Assembly (NCBI GenBank): GCA_033060915.1
Contig: CM065386.1
Coordinates: 10,736,001 to 10,800,000, forward strand
Reading direction: 5' to 3'
Source of the DNA: Euryodendron excelsum
Taxonomy: Eukaryota > Streptophyta > Magnoliopsida > Ericales > Pentaphylacaceae
DNA length: 64,000 nt
Shown here: in pieces, positions 11,931-22,109 of the stretch
Layout: every line of letters starts with the position of its first letter
Numbering within the stretch: the first letter of the stretch is position 1
Made by a program: the position numbers and the translations under genes
Notes under the pieces: model-generated
What the model saw: only the letters and a program-made list of their open reading frames with translations
What the model was told of the DNA's origin: nothing
Database searches by the model: none

Positions 11931-13600
11931 TTTTTTCTAACGTGTTTAATATATAAATAATTTTTTTGTTTAAAAATAATTTTAAATAACATAAAATTTA
12001 ATTACATATATATTAAGATATAAAAATAAATAATTTTATATATATTTCAGGCTGGGCCGAGCTAGGCCGGACTTTAAACAAAATTTTAAGTCCTATAAAT
12101 TGCGAGTGAGCTTGGGCGGGCCATCAGCCCATGGCCACCCTAGGTAGTATAAACTTTTTAGTACTTATTCTTATTAAATTGTAACATATGATATTTTACT
12201 ATATTAGTAACATTAATTTGTTATAAATAGAGAGAATTTAAAGAAATAAATGTCAAATGAAAAAATATTCTGATTTTTAAACCTAACTCTTAGATTTTTA
12301 TTTTGATTTTGTTCACTTCAAAATATACGGCTCCGTTTGGTTATGGTTTTAGTTTCTGTTTTTTATTTTTGTTTTTTAAAATTCGACGAAACTGCATTTG
12401 ACAGATTGGTTCCGAAAACTGTTTTTGTTAAAACTGTATTTGGTAAGCTGATTTCGAAACTTGTTTTCAGAAAATTTTTCAGAGAACACCCTAATTTTGG
12501 AGATCATTAAAAAAATATTTTCTGAGTTTTCGAAACCGTTTTTATGTGAAAATAAGCACGATATGAAAACGATGGTATTTTTATTGGTCTTAATTTTTTT
12601 TGTTTCTAAGAACAAAAAAAACCAATAGTCTCCAAATTTTTTTTCTTTTGAGAACACAAAAAATAAAATAAAAACTGAAACCGAAATCGATACCGAGGAA
12701 TTCCCCGTAGAGTTTGGTTTTTCAACATTTGCAATGGATTCTTCATTCTTAGCCTGATCTTAATTGCGTACGTCCCACAACCCTCAAACACATGGAGAAA
12801 GAGAGTGGTGGGACAGTTGAAGGAGAGCGTTGGGTTTTGTTTAACACTATTTGTATGTGTAGTTATCTTCTTGTATATGTTCTACTATAAAGCCAACAGC
12901 AGAAAGTTTAGTAAAGATCTGTCAACTTTTTATATGTCTAATTATCTTCTTTAAATCATAACTATTTTAAATTATTTATTGGTAATAATCTTATGAATTA
13001 TGATTAAAATTTAAAAAAAATAAATTAATAATATAATTTTTATACGTGACACAGTAAAAATTCTTCGTGTGATAACGTGTACACGTGTAACAAAGAAATG
13101 TCTATGTATAAGAGAGACAATGTCTCGATCAAACTTTTTGGATATGTTTTGCTTGAATGGTTCTCCCTTTCAGATTTTCTCTCTAGACTCTGTACTTGTA
13201 CAAATACCACGTAGGCATCACTACATCAGCGGTGAGAATGGGCTGTGAGATTTGCCAAGCTATGTAGTACCACTCTTTCTTTTTTTCTTGTTTGATAAGA
13301 TTATGAAAATGAAAAGAAAATAAATAAATATCTAGAAAAAAAATTTTATGTTTAGTTACTCAGAATATGCATAAGTAGTTTTATTTTCTTTTTAAGTTTT
13401 CTTTCTCCCGAATGGATTTAAAATTCAAGCACAAATTAAGAAATACTGAAAGGGATGAGTGATGCTGGAGAGAGATATCGATTTTGGACTGAGAAGTGAG
13501 GAGGGAGACTAGGGTGTACTGCCACTTTTTTAATACTTAATATTCTTTTCAAAATTTCATTTGACTGTACTTCACAACAGAAACTTCTGAGTAGAGGTTT
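11931..13600. other. Repeat-rich spacer without a gene
   Basis: AT-rich DNA. About 12050-12145 resembles the end of a hAT-like element (GGGCCATCAGCCCATGGCCA). About 12331-12702 is described separately. Nothing else is recognisable, and the open frames here are short and low in complexity. Confidence 0.4.
12331..12702. mobile_element. Possible MITE with diverged inverted ends
   Basis: The left end GGCTCCGTTTGGTTATGGTT and the following T-rich 20 bp are matched, inverted, by the A-rich right end finishing near ATCGATACCGAGG. The ends are diverged and no target duplication is clear. Confidence 0.4.
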
Positions 13601-13608
13601 TCTTCATG

Positions 13609-13739
13609 CTAGTGGAGTACATGTGTAAGCAGCATAAAGGCGATGATGGGACGTGATTGTCAATGGTGATTGTTACTAGTGGAGTACAGGTGTAAGCAGC
13701 GATGGTGGGACGTGATTGCCAATAGTGATTGTTACTAGT
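13609..13739. repeat. Tandem duplication of about 65 bp
   Basis: Two copies of a unit starting CTAGTGGAGTACA and ending GTGATTGTTA, with a short deletion (around CATAAAGG) in the second copy. Confidence 0.8.
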
Positions 13740-13908
13740 ATTTTCCTTATAAATTTATAAAAACCCCATAACAGACATTATTTTGGTTAGAATTTTTTTT
13801 AACAATTTGTTATAGTAGGGTAATATTTTTTTTTATTGAATTAGGTCTTACAGAGGATATTAAATTATGGATGCCAGGATAATAGATTTTTGTTAGAATA
13901 ATAGATAT

Positions 13909-14000
13909 ATAGGAGGGTTAAGTCAAAACATAGGGTGCCACTGCCATGTCACCCCCTCACCCTAAAGCTAGTTCGGCCCTCCTATAGGAGGGTTAAGTCA
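13909..14000. repeat. 17-bp direct repeats at the truncation edge of SABATH copy 2
   Basis: ATAGGAGGGTTAAGTCA occurs at 13909-13925 and again at 13984-14000, 75 bp apart. The recognisable intron 2 of SABATH copy 2 stops immediately beyond the second repeat, so this marks the breakpoint of the truncation. Confidence 0.7.
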
Positions 14001-14130
14001 TTTTGACCTTTTTAACCACCCATATCCGTGGAAACCAGGTGATTGCTCTATAGATTTTACGAGGAGAACAGTGATTTAAACTCAAGTGATAGGACGAAAT
14101 TAAGATAAAAATGATCAGTCTAAGGCTAAC

Positions 14131-14708
14131 CTGAGATAACCAGTGGAGACTGTAGGAGGAATGGACGAAATGGAGGGAATGGTCAGGAAAGAGCCTCCCA
14201 TGGAAGGAGCCAGGAACTCCTGCAATGAAGCACTTGCCTCCACCACCTCCCTTCTCTTTCTCAACTCTCTCGTAAAAGCTCGGCAGTGACTTGAAGACCG
14301 TGTTGAAATCGCTCCCTGGAAGATCATTCAGGAACACTTGCAACACTGGTGGCTTGCGATTCAACTGCTGACTAGTTCAGTTGATGCTCTCTATATTCTC
14401 CCATGTCGGCAACAATGAGTTGGGTCCTGAAGAGCATCCCATATCCGCCACTTTCAAACACTCCGTCTCTGGGAAGCTGGTGCAATATAACTCTGCGATG
14501 CTCTCTCGTAGTATGGGCTTTACCTTCGACATCACCAATTTCTGAAAGAATTAAGACAAGATAGATCAAGAATGTTAATATGTGAAAAATCCAATAAATA
14601 AGTCAGTAGATATATGTATATATATATATTTACTTGAAGAAGTGAGTTGTTGGCATAGCTAGTGTCGCCTTCTCCACCATTCATGTGAAAAACTTTTTGT
14701 ACTTCCAT
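14131..14708 (-). pseudogene. Truncated SABATH methyltransferase pseudogene (copy 2)
   Basis: Only the first two exons remain: exon 1 14634-14708 (25 codons, ending in the substrate-binding-type Gln) and exon 2 14131-14541 (137 codons, ending HWLSQ with donor CAG|GT). Exon 2 holds the SAM-binding [10 protein letters not shown] and NDLPGSDFN motifs and [12 protein letters not shown]. One in-frame TGA at 14377-14379 replaces the TCA (Ser) codon of copy 3, a single-base change. Exons 3 and 4 should lie below 14 kb but are missing, and intron 2 homology stops near 14000. It is very close in sequence to copy 3 (50.0-50.6 kb), so it is a recent duplicate. Confidence 0.88.
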
Positions 14709-15515
14709 GGCTGAAACGCTAACTACTGAGAGAGTCCGCCTTTCCTCGCTCATAATCTGAATGTATTGAACTGTATTAATTACAGTGGTCCCATATGTAT
14801 AGCTCAAAAATGACAAAAGCACAGTGACCCATGCACTAGTGTAATAATGTGAACTCCCAGTTATCAATCTCTCTTTGATTAATGAGTCTTCTACGCGTAA
14901 GACTTTTCGGAGACTTTTTATATTTTGGAAAGAAAGGGAAAGGCAGGGCCGGCTCAACAGTGAGCGAAGTTGTCCAGGCTTTTTGGCCTTTTGGTTCGAG
15001 ATCAGCGGTTCGAATTCTTCCCTGATCTTTTTTTCGACTTTGGCTTTTCATACAATCTCTTTTAATGAATTTAAAAAAAAAAAAAAGGTGAGCAAAGTAT
15101 TTGTGTTAAGCTCCTAATTTTAGAAAGTCCTAAATTTAAAAAAATCATATATATTATAGTTGAGCTCTATACAATTTTAATATTTTTACTCTTAAAAAAA
15201 CCCCAGTCTAAATTAAAAAAAAAGGTCCACAAGAAAAAAAAGAAGAAAAACTCACTAAATGAGGCAAAAGTCCCATAAAAAAATCTCAATTTAAATGAGG
15301 AAAAAGATCTATAAAAAAATATTAAAAAAAGCCTCAAGACAAAGAGAAGTGGCTCCCTAAGAAAAGAAGAAAAGAGAAATGCCCCAGAAGAAAAGAAGGG
15401 AAAAAAAAAAAACCCCAAATCAACTGCGCTAGTTAACTTGAAATTTTTTTTTTTTTTTTACATACAACTCTTTTTCTCAAAAATATATATATGTTCAGAA
15501 ATTTAAACCCTCACA

Positions 15516-15536
15516 ACACACACACACACACACACA

Positions 15537-15591
<55 letters not shown>
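15516..15591. repeat. Compound (CA)n(CT)n microsatellite
   Basis: About 12 CA units followed by about 26 CT units. The allele in copy B at about 51380-51428 has the same CA-then-CT layout but a much shorter, interrupted CT part. Confidence 0.95.
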
Positions 15592-15594
<3 letters not shown>

Positions 15595-17479
15595 CAAACA
15601 CAAATTTTTGAAATAAAAAATAAATAAGTAAATCTTGCAAATAGCATTACCAACCGTCTTATTGACACAAATTTTTTTTTATCTTTGGTATGAATTGATA
15701 TTTGTTTGATTTCTATCTTGTCAAAATATATTCAATTTTTATTTAATTTTGTAAGTTATTTATATATGTACGACATTATTTTATCTACCAAAGAATAATT
15801 TGTTGTTTTATTGCTTGAGATGTTAAATTGAACAAATTACTATGTTTTATTGTTGGTGGGTTATTAATGGGTAGCCGCTAAGACAAAAATAGAAAACTAT
15901 TTTTTTTATTATGTTGATTAGGTCAATTTTGATTTGGTAAATATAATGAAAATATTGTGCACAAAAATTACAATGAAAATATTTGTGCATAATTTGCATA
16001 TATTATTTGGGTCATATGTGACTACGTGATATACTACCAAGTGGAAAAAATTTGTTATCTAAACTTGAATATATTAATTAATAATTTTTCATCTGTCGCG
16101 CACCGGTTTTTGGGTGTCCAAGGTCCTTTCGGCTCGGATACCCTAAAGCACGGAACTCTGTCACTAGAATTCGTACTCCTAAAAGGACAAGTGCAACTAG
16201 GTTTGAAAATAGGTTTGACTAAGAGCTTTTTCAAAAAATAGAAGCCGTCACCTAACTTGATTAAGGTGAGTTAGGGCACCTAAAGCTAAATGTTAATCCG
16301 AAGATTAAACTTAAGGTCTTTTGGAAGAGGTTTTGAAAACTCCTTCAAGAGAGGGTTTTTAAGGAAACAGGTTATTTGGCAACCTTTGGAAAAATTTAAG
16401 CCTTTTTGGAAAATAACTCTATTTTGGTCATTTGAAAACAGAAATCTATGGTTCGGGGGTTGGTTACGTGTAGGGAAGATATCCTAAGATCATCATTCTA
16501 CCCCGCCCTTTCGGTACCTACATGTCTAATCATCCGTTGTTCACTCATTAAAATGACCGGTTACCATTGTCCACTTAATATCCACTTTAAAATTTTGAAA
16601 ACGGGGTCTAGTCATCACTTTTCGGATAAATGATGCATGATGCAAGTTTTGGAAGGAGTTTTGAAGGAGTTTGAGATAAAAATTTTGACTTGATAGAAAT
16701 TTTTGAAAAGGGGATTGGAGTTAAAATAGAAGTTATGACCGCACCATTTTAGGTTGCCTATGTATCTCATTTGATGAGAATTAGGTCATTCGTAGTTCGG
16801 ACAAGAGCCCGATGAAAAATAGGCGCATAAGGGCCTTTGGAAGGTTTGAAGACACTTTGGGGTCATTGAAAAAGTTTAAGACACTTTGAGATCTTTTGGA
16901 AAAGTTTAAAACACTTTGAGGTCTTTGGAAGTTGAAGACTCTTTGAGGTCTTTGAAAAAGTTTAAGACACTTTGTGGTCTTGGGAGTTGAAAACTCTTTG
17001 TGGTATTGGAAGTTTTGACTTGAAATTAGATGGTGGAGTCTTTTGAAAATATTTTTAGATCAACTTAAGGGAGTTTTGAAAAAATGCTTTGGCATGACTC
17101 AAGAAAACTTGAAAGTGTTTTTGAAATCTTATTTTGAAAACCTTGGAGGTTTGACTTTAGAATGTTTTGATGAATTAGTTTTTTAAAGTAGTTTTCGGAA
17201 ATGACCAAGGGTTTGGAATCCTAATATGGACAACCTTAGAGGTTGATCTTAATTTATTACTTGTCCTTGGAATCCCTAACCATGAGAGGGCTAGGAACAC
17301 CTTAGGTTTATGACCTTTAGAAAATATTTTTAAAAATATCTTGAAGATGGAGTGTGAGAACATTAGAAGAGTTTATGGAGTTGGTTTTTTGAAATCAATG
17401 GAGTAGGAAGTTTTGGAAAAAATGGGTTATGAGAATGGTTTATAATTGAGTGATTATTTAAAAAAGGGTTCAAGAGTTG

Positions 17480-17755
17480 GAACCTTGAAGTATACTAACC
17501 TAGGTTGGGTTAGCCTAGAGTTAGAGGTGACCTAAGGTTAACAAACTTGGGTTAGGTTAACCTAGGGTTAAGATGACTTAGGATTAGGTTGACCTAAGGT
17601 GAGTGAACTACGGTCAAGTTTACCTAGGGTTGGGTAACAAGGGCCACGTTAACCTAGGGTTAGTCAACTAAGGTCAAGTTAACCTAGGGTTGGTCAACTA
17701 TAGTCAAGTTAACCTAGGGTTGGTCAACTATAGTCAAGTTAACCTAGGGTTGGAT
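17480..17755. repeat. 30-bp tandem array in the solo LTR
   Basis: About 6-8 degenerate units built on GGTCAAGTTAACCTAGGGTT, the last four nearly identical. Same array as in the two other LTRs of this family but much shorter. Confidence 0.8.
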
Positions 17756-18998
17756 TGGAGAATGGTTTTGAAAGTTGTTTTGATGCATTCTTGGAAAGAG
17801 TTTTGAAAACAAAACATGATATGCAATAGACTTTGGTCAGCAATCTTTTTGAAGATCATTTCCATGAAAACTTTGACTCTAGCCAAGAGTATGGTTTATA
17901 TGGTTGGTGATTGGAGACCATTCCAAGGAAAGTTTCCTTATGACCATTATAACCTCTATCTTGACAAGAGTGGGGGTTTCAAAAATTAACATAATGATGG
18001 CAATTTTTGAAAAATCATTTTTGATGCAAAGATAGAGAGAACGCATTTTCGAAAATCATCTTTTGAGAAGGATTTTGAAAACCACTTTTCAAGGGAACCA
18101 TTCCATCAAGAGAGGGTTCATATGGCCAAACAAAAGGGAGACCACTCAAGAGAGGGTTCCATGGGGCCATTCCAACCACTACACTTAAAAGAATGAAAAT
18201 CTTAAAAATTAGAGAATTAGAAAGCAACCCTTATGCAAATCAAAATGCAATGATTGCCAAAATGAGAGTTAGGGGGTTAGTAGGGGCTCTTCTAAAGCAT
18301 AATTCTAAAATCCCATCCTAAACTTTAAGGGGCCAACTCTTGGAATAATTTTTGAAAGAAATGTAGAACTTTGAAATGACATAAAATTAAGAGCAATGTA
18401 AGCGTTGTGGAATATGACAGTAAGCATAAAATGAAGCCAAGTACACAAGACATGATCAAAATAGTAATATGCAAGGGGTCATGATTTACATACAAGGCTT
18501 TTAGGCTACACCACATAAACAAGGGGCTCCTAGGCCATACCATCTTAAAGTAGGCTAGTGAGAGGTCCCCTACACGGTGGCTCTCACTTGCTTTCCTCTA
18601 GGCATAATCTAAGAGCCCTCTTGGCTCAAGCATGCAAGAAAGGGGGGTTGAAGATAGGGATTAAAATAGAGAATAGTCTAAGTAGGCTAGGACGGAGAAG
18701 AAGAGTGGGGGAGAGCACAAATGTAAACGGGATACCACCTTTTGCCTTCAACACACTTGTAGTCTTTAATGGATGTCTTGATTGGAGCTTGAGTGACTTC
18801 AACAGGGCTTGAGGGGCTGGAGTGGAGTGTGTAAGTGTGTACGAGGCCTTGCATGTGGAGTGTATAAGCTTGAGAGGGGTAGAATCAAGCCTAAGTGTTG
18901 GAGAGGTGGAATATATGTAAGGATTCGAGGTTCTGGAGCAGTTTCAGCAGAGCTTTGCATCAATTTTTAGAGATGGAATATGCAAAGGGGTGGTTTGG

Positions 18999-19086
18999 TA
19001 TTTATAGGTAATCTGAAACAGGTCTGGCACATGTGCTACATGCGCTTGGCCAAAATTTGGCCGTGCGCATGTAGGATATGTGCAGG
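18999..19086 (-). promoter_or_regulatory. LTR core promoter with palindromic module
   Basis: TATAAATA (minus strand, 18999-19006) lies about 20 bp from a module at 19028-19086, which contains CATGTGCTACATGCGC, the near-palindrome GGCCAAAATTTGGCC and GCGCATGTAGG. The LTR at 22110-27056 has TATAAATA at 25199-25206 with two copies of the palindrome. Confidence 0.6.
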
Positions 19087-21733
19087 TACTGTTCTATTGC
19101 CAGAATGACACATGGCACCCCATGTACTGGATAAATCTCGACTGTTGATTGAAAGTTGGTCGATCTGATCAAAATTTGAGCGCATGTAGCATACGCTCCA
19201 TCACCGGGAAGGTTCGTCCAAACTTTGCCTTGATAATTGAGTCAATCGGGAAGATTTCGGAAAAATCGGTCGCACTCGAGATGTTCTCCCATGGCCTCCA
19301 GTGAACTTTCATGTTTTTAAAGAGTCCGAATGGTGTTTGGAAGTGTGAGATATTGTCTTGGGAAACGTGCATGAAAGGACACTTTTGCGGAGCGTCTGTG
19401 ATACGCTCCGAGGGTGTTTGAAAGTGGCTGCCTTCGCACCTTGCGATCGTGGCACTCGGGAAGCAATCTCATTGATCGGACCGTACCGATGGAAAATACT
19501 CTGGAAATACTTTCGGGAATTCCTAGATTTATGCATTTCTCAAGTTATTTGACGGTGCGTTTTAACCAAGGAATTGGAGAAAAAGTCAACCTCGGTGGAG
19601 CGTCTGCAAAACGCTTCAAGGGCTGCTGAAAGGTGTAGTTATCGCACCATATGATGAATGGCTTCAGGAAACGATCCATCCGATCGAGCCGTATCGATGG
19701 AAAGATCTGTGGGTGAACTTTCAAGAATTCCCTGTTTTACGCCTTTCTCAAGTCGTCTGACGATACGTTATAACCAGGGAATCGGTGGAAAAGACAATTT
19801 AGGCGGAGCGTCAGCGAGACGCTCTAGGGAACTTTTATTGAGTCGTGTGAGTTTAGTGTCGTAGGGTCTTCCCCAGGTTAAACAAGGGCGTGTGGTGAAA
19901 CCCTCTTCTCGAAATCCTAAGGCCGATGCTCTGTCGGGGCATATTTGGGCTTCTAGGGACAAAACGGTCATTTTGACCAGGGTTGGCTAGAAATGGTCTG
20001 GAATGTTTTAATGTGTTGTGTTAAGTGTGTAGGGTTATTCAGGAATGGTTTTAGGAGAGTCTTTTACCACTCGGCGGGGTTTGTGCAGTGTTGAGGTGTT
20101 CAAGGGCAAAATGGTCATTTTAGCTGGAGTGGGCCGGAATAGGACCGAATTCGAACCAAATGGTGTGCGGGGGACGCCAAATGGTGTAACAACATTTTGG
20201 AAGGATGGACTTATCGTTTTGAGGGATTTTGAACTTTCCCAAAATGTGCCTGGAGGCCCAAAGGGCAGATTTGGTCATTTTTTACCAAGTCGGGCCAGCA
20301 AGCACCAGTGTTGACCTAGGTGTTGGTTCCCGAGACCGCTCGGTCTCGGAAAACTACCTGGCCGATGTTGGTCTCCAAGAACGCCCATTCTTAGAGAACT
20401 ACCTGTACGGGTGGTGTTGGTTCTTAAGAACGTCTGGTCCCAGAAAGCTACCTGGAAGGGTGGTGTTGGTCTCTGAGAACGCCCCGGTCCCAGAAAGCTA
20501 CTTGGAAGGATGGTGTTGGTCTCTGAGAATGCCCAGTCTCGAAGAACTACCAAATGATGGACATTCTACGTTGGTGGGCTAGCAGACACCAGAAGTGAAC
20601 CGTCTGGTATTTGGTGAGGTGTTGGTCCTCGAGATCGCCCGATCTAGGGAAGTTACCTGGTTGACGTTGGTTTCCGAGACCGCCCGTTCTAGAAGGCTGC
20701 CTGGAATAATGGTGCTTATGGCTCCAGCGGGTCCTTGTGGGCTCGAGAAACAACCAATTGGTTGGATTAGAGATTGTAAGGCTTATCTTGAACGTGCATG
20801 TGTTGTGATGTTAGAAACCGAACCCGGTCGGGCCGGAGATTGCCGAGCGGGCAAAAATGGAGTGTTTACATCATCTCAAAAGGCTAGAAAAATAGATTTT
20901 ACATAAAAAAATTGAAACCACTATTACATATGTGAAAAACCAAAAATTTATTTTTTAAAAAATGACTCATTTAAAATTATTGCTTAGGCCTCAAATTGCC
21001 TTGAGTCGACCTCGAGGAAAGGTAGAGAGAGAAGAAAAACAAGAAACATTATTTTCTCAATAGTTATTTTATTATATATATATTAATTTCAAATAAGAAA
21101 AAGTAATTTTTCTATTTTTTTTATTTTCTTTACAAAACTAAAAACAAAAAATAAACCGCTTTTCTTTCACTTCGGTTCCATTCTTTCACAAGTTCCAAAC
21201 AATCTCACAAGAGTCACTGGGCCAAAAGAAACATGTATTGAATACATGAGGATTTTAACCAGTTATAAGTACATCTCCAACCCACCTTGAAATCTTTAAA
21301 TTTGAAAATGAGTTTCAATTTTGGTCCTCCAACCCACATTCATTTTTTTAAAAATTTAAAGAAATGAAGGTGGCATTCATTTGCCACCTTCAAATTTGAA
21401 GGTTCTCTAAAATATTTGAAAGCCCCTTCATTTTACTATTTATGTGGGGCCAAAACACTAATTATGTGATACCCTTGTACTAATCGTGGTTTTAAGTCTA
21501 AATATTTAATTTAAACTTTCAATTAATTCATTAATTTTTTTTATTTTGTTAAATATTTATTTAATTTGAGATTTTTTTATATGTGGAATAAATAAATTAT
21601 TTATATTTTACTTGCTTTTATTTATCTTGAAATTATTATTTATATTTGAAATTAAAAAAATTCTTTTTCTTTTTCTGATTATTTGTTTATACTAAAATTA
21701 TTTATACTTCTATATTAAACTCTTTCTCTAGCA

Positions 21734-22104
21734 ATGTCTTCTATTGCAAACCATCATATTCATGAAAAAACCTTCTTAATTGAAAAAGACATACTTTTAT
21801 GTAATGCATGGCTTGAGATTTCTCAAGATCCCATATACGAGATTAATAAAAAAAAGAGAATGATTGTGGGAGCTTAAGTATGAAGTTTTTGAGAATCATA
21901 AGCCTAACAACGGTCAAACACCGAAATCTCTCGCATGCCACATGGGTTTAATTATCAAGGCCATCAACAAATATCGAGGATGTGTTCGTCAAGTTGAAAA
22001 TCTTAATCAAAATGGTACTTCTGAATTAGATATTGTGAGTATTTATTATGCCATTTATTATGAGATGAATATGTAAACCACTAAATATGTTTTCAATTAA
22101 TTTT
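21734..22104 (+). pseudogene. Myb/NAM-associated Harbinger protein, N-terminal part
   Basis: ATG at 21734 opens a 47-codon frame (CNAWLEISQDPIYEINKKK). The product then continues one frame over from about 21864 (NNGQTPKSLACHMGLIIKAI, then GCVRQVENLNQNGTSELDI). The switch coincides with an A-run at about 21847-21854, so this is a one-base frameshift. The order (acidic N-terminus, W..I..DPI, RS/LxxH..I, N/GCVRQVE, SE.DI) is that of plant PIF/Harbinger Myb-like proteins with a NAM-associated C-terminus. The rest lies beyond the retrotransposon at 46.1 kb. A GTGAGT donor-like word follows the ELDI codons, so the insertion may lie in an intron. Confidence 0.65.
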
Positions 22105-22109
22105 GACTC

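Larger units (their letters stand above)
14000..16093. repeat. Segmental duplication copy A, first block
   Basis: Matches about 49960-51927 (copy B) through exons 1-2, the upstream region and a shared spacer with the same CA/CT microsatellite, A-rich blocks and TTACAATGAAAATATTTGTGC-like words. After the solo LTR at 16094-20870 the match resumes at 20871, runs to about 21265, is cut again by the Harbinger-like element, and resumes near 47260. Confidence 0.85.
16094..20870 (-). mobile_element. Solo LTR of a Tat-type Ty3/gypsy element
   Basis: 4777 bp, flanked by a perfect 5-bp target duplication TCATC (16089-16093 and 20871-20875). On the minus strand it starts TGTAAACACTCC and ends GCGCGACA, giving TG...CA ends. 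It matches the two LTRs at 22110-27056 and 42508-46084 along its length. No internal domain, primer-binding site or polypurine tract accompanies it, so it is the product of LTR-LTR recombination. A minus-strand TATAAATA core promoter lies at 18999-19006. The short open frames inside are not genes. The uninterrupted target, with one TCATC, is preserved at 51923-51927. Confidence 0.92.

Noticed and set aside
18558..18812. Open frames inside the solo LTRs (for example 18558-18812, 20229-20582, 26004-26453)
   Set aside because: They recur with stops at different places in the sister LTRs, have no recognisable domain and lie in LTR sequence.
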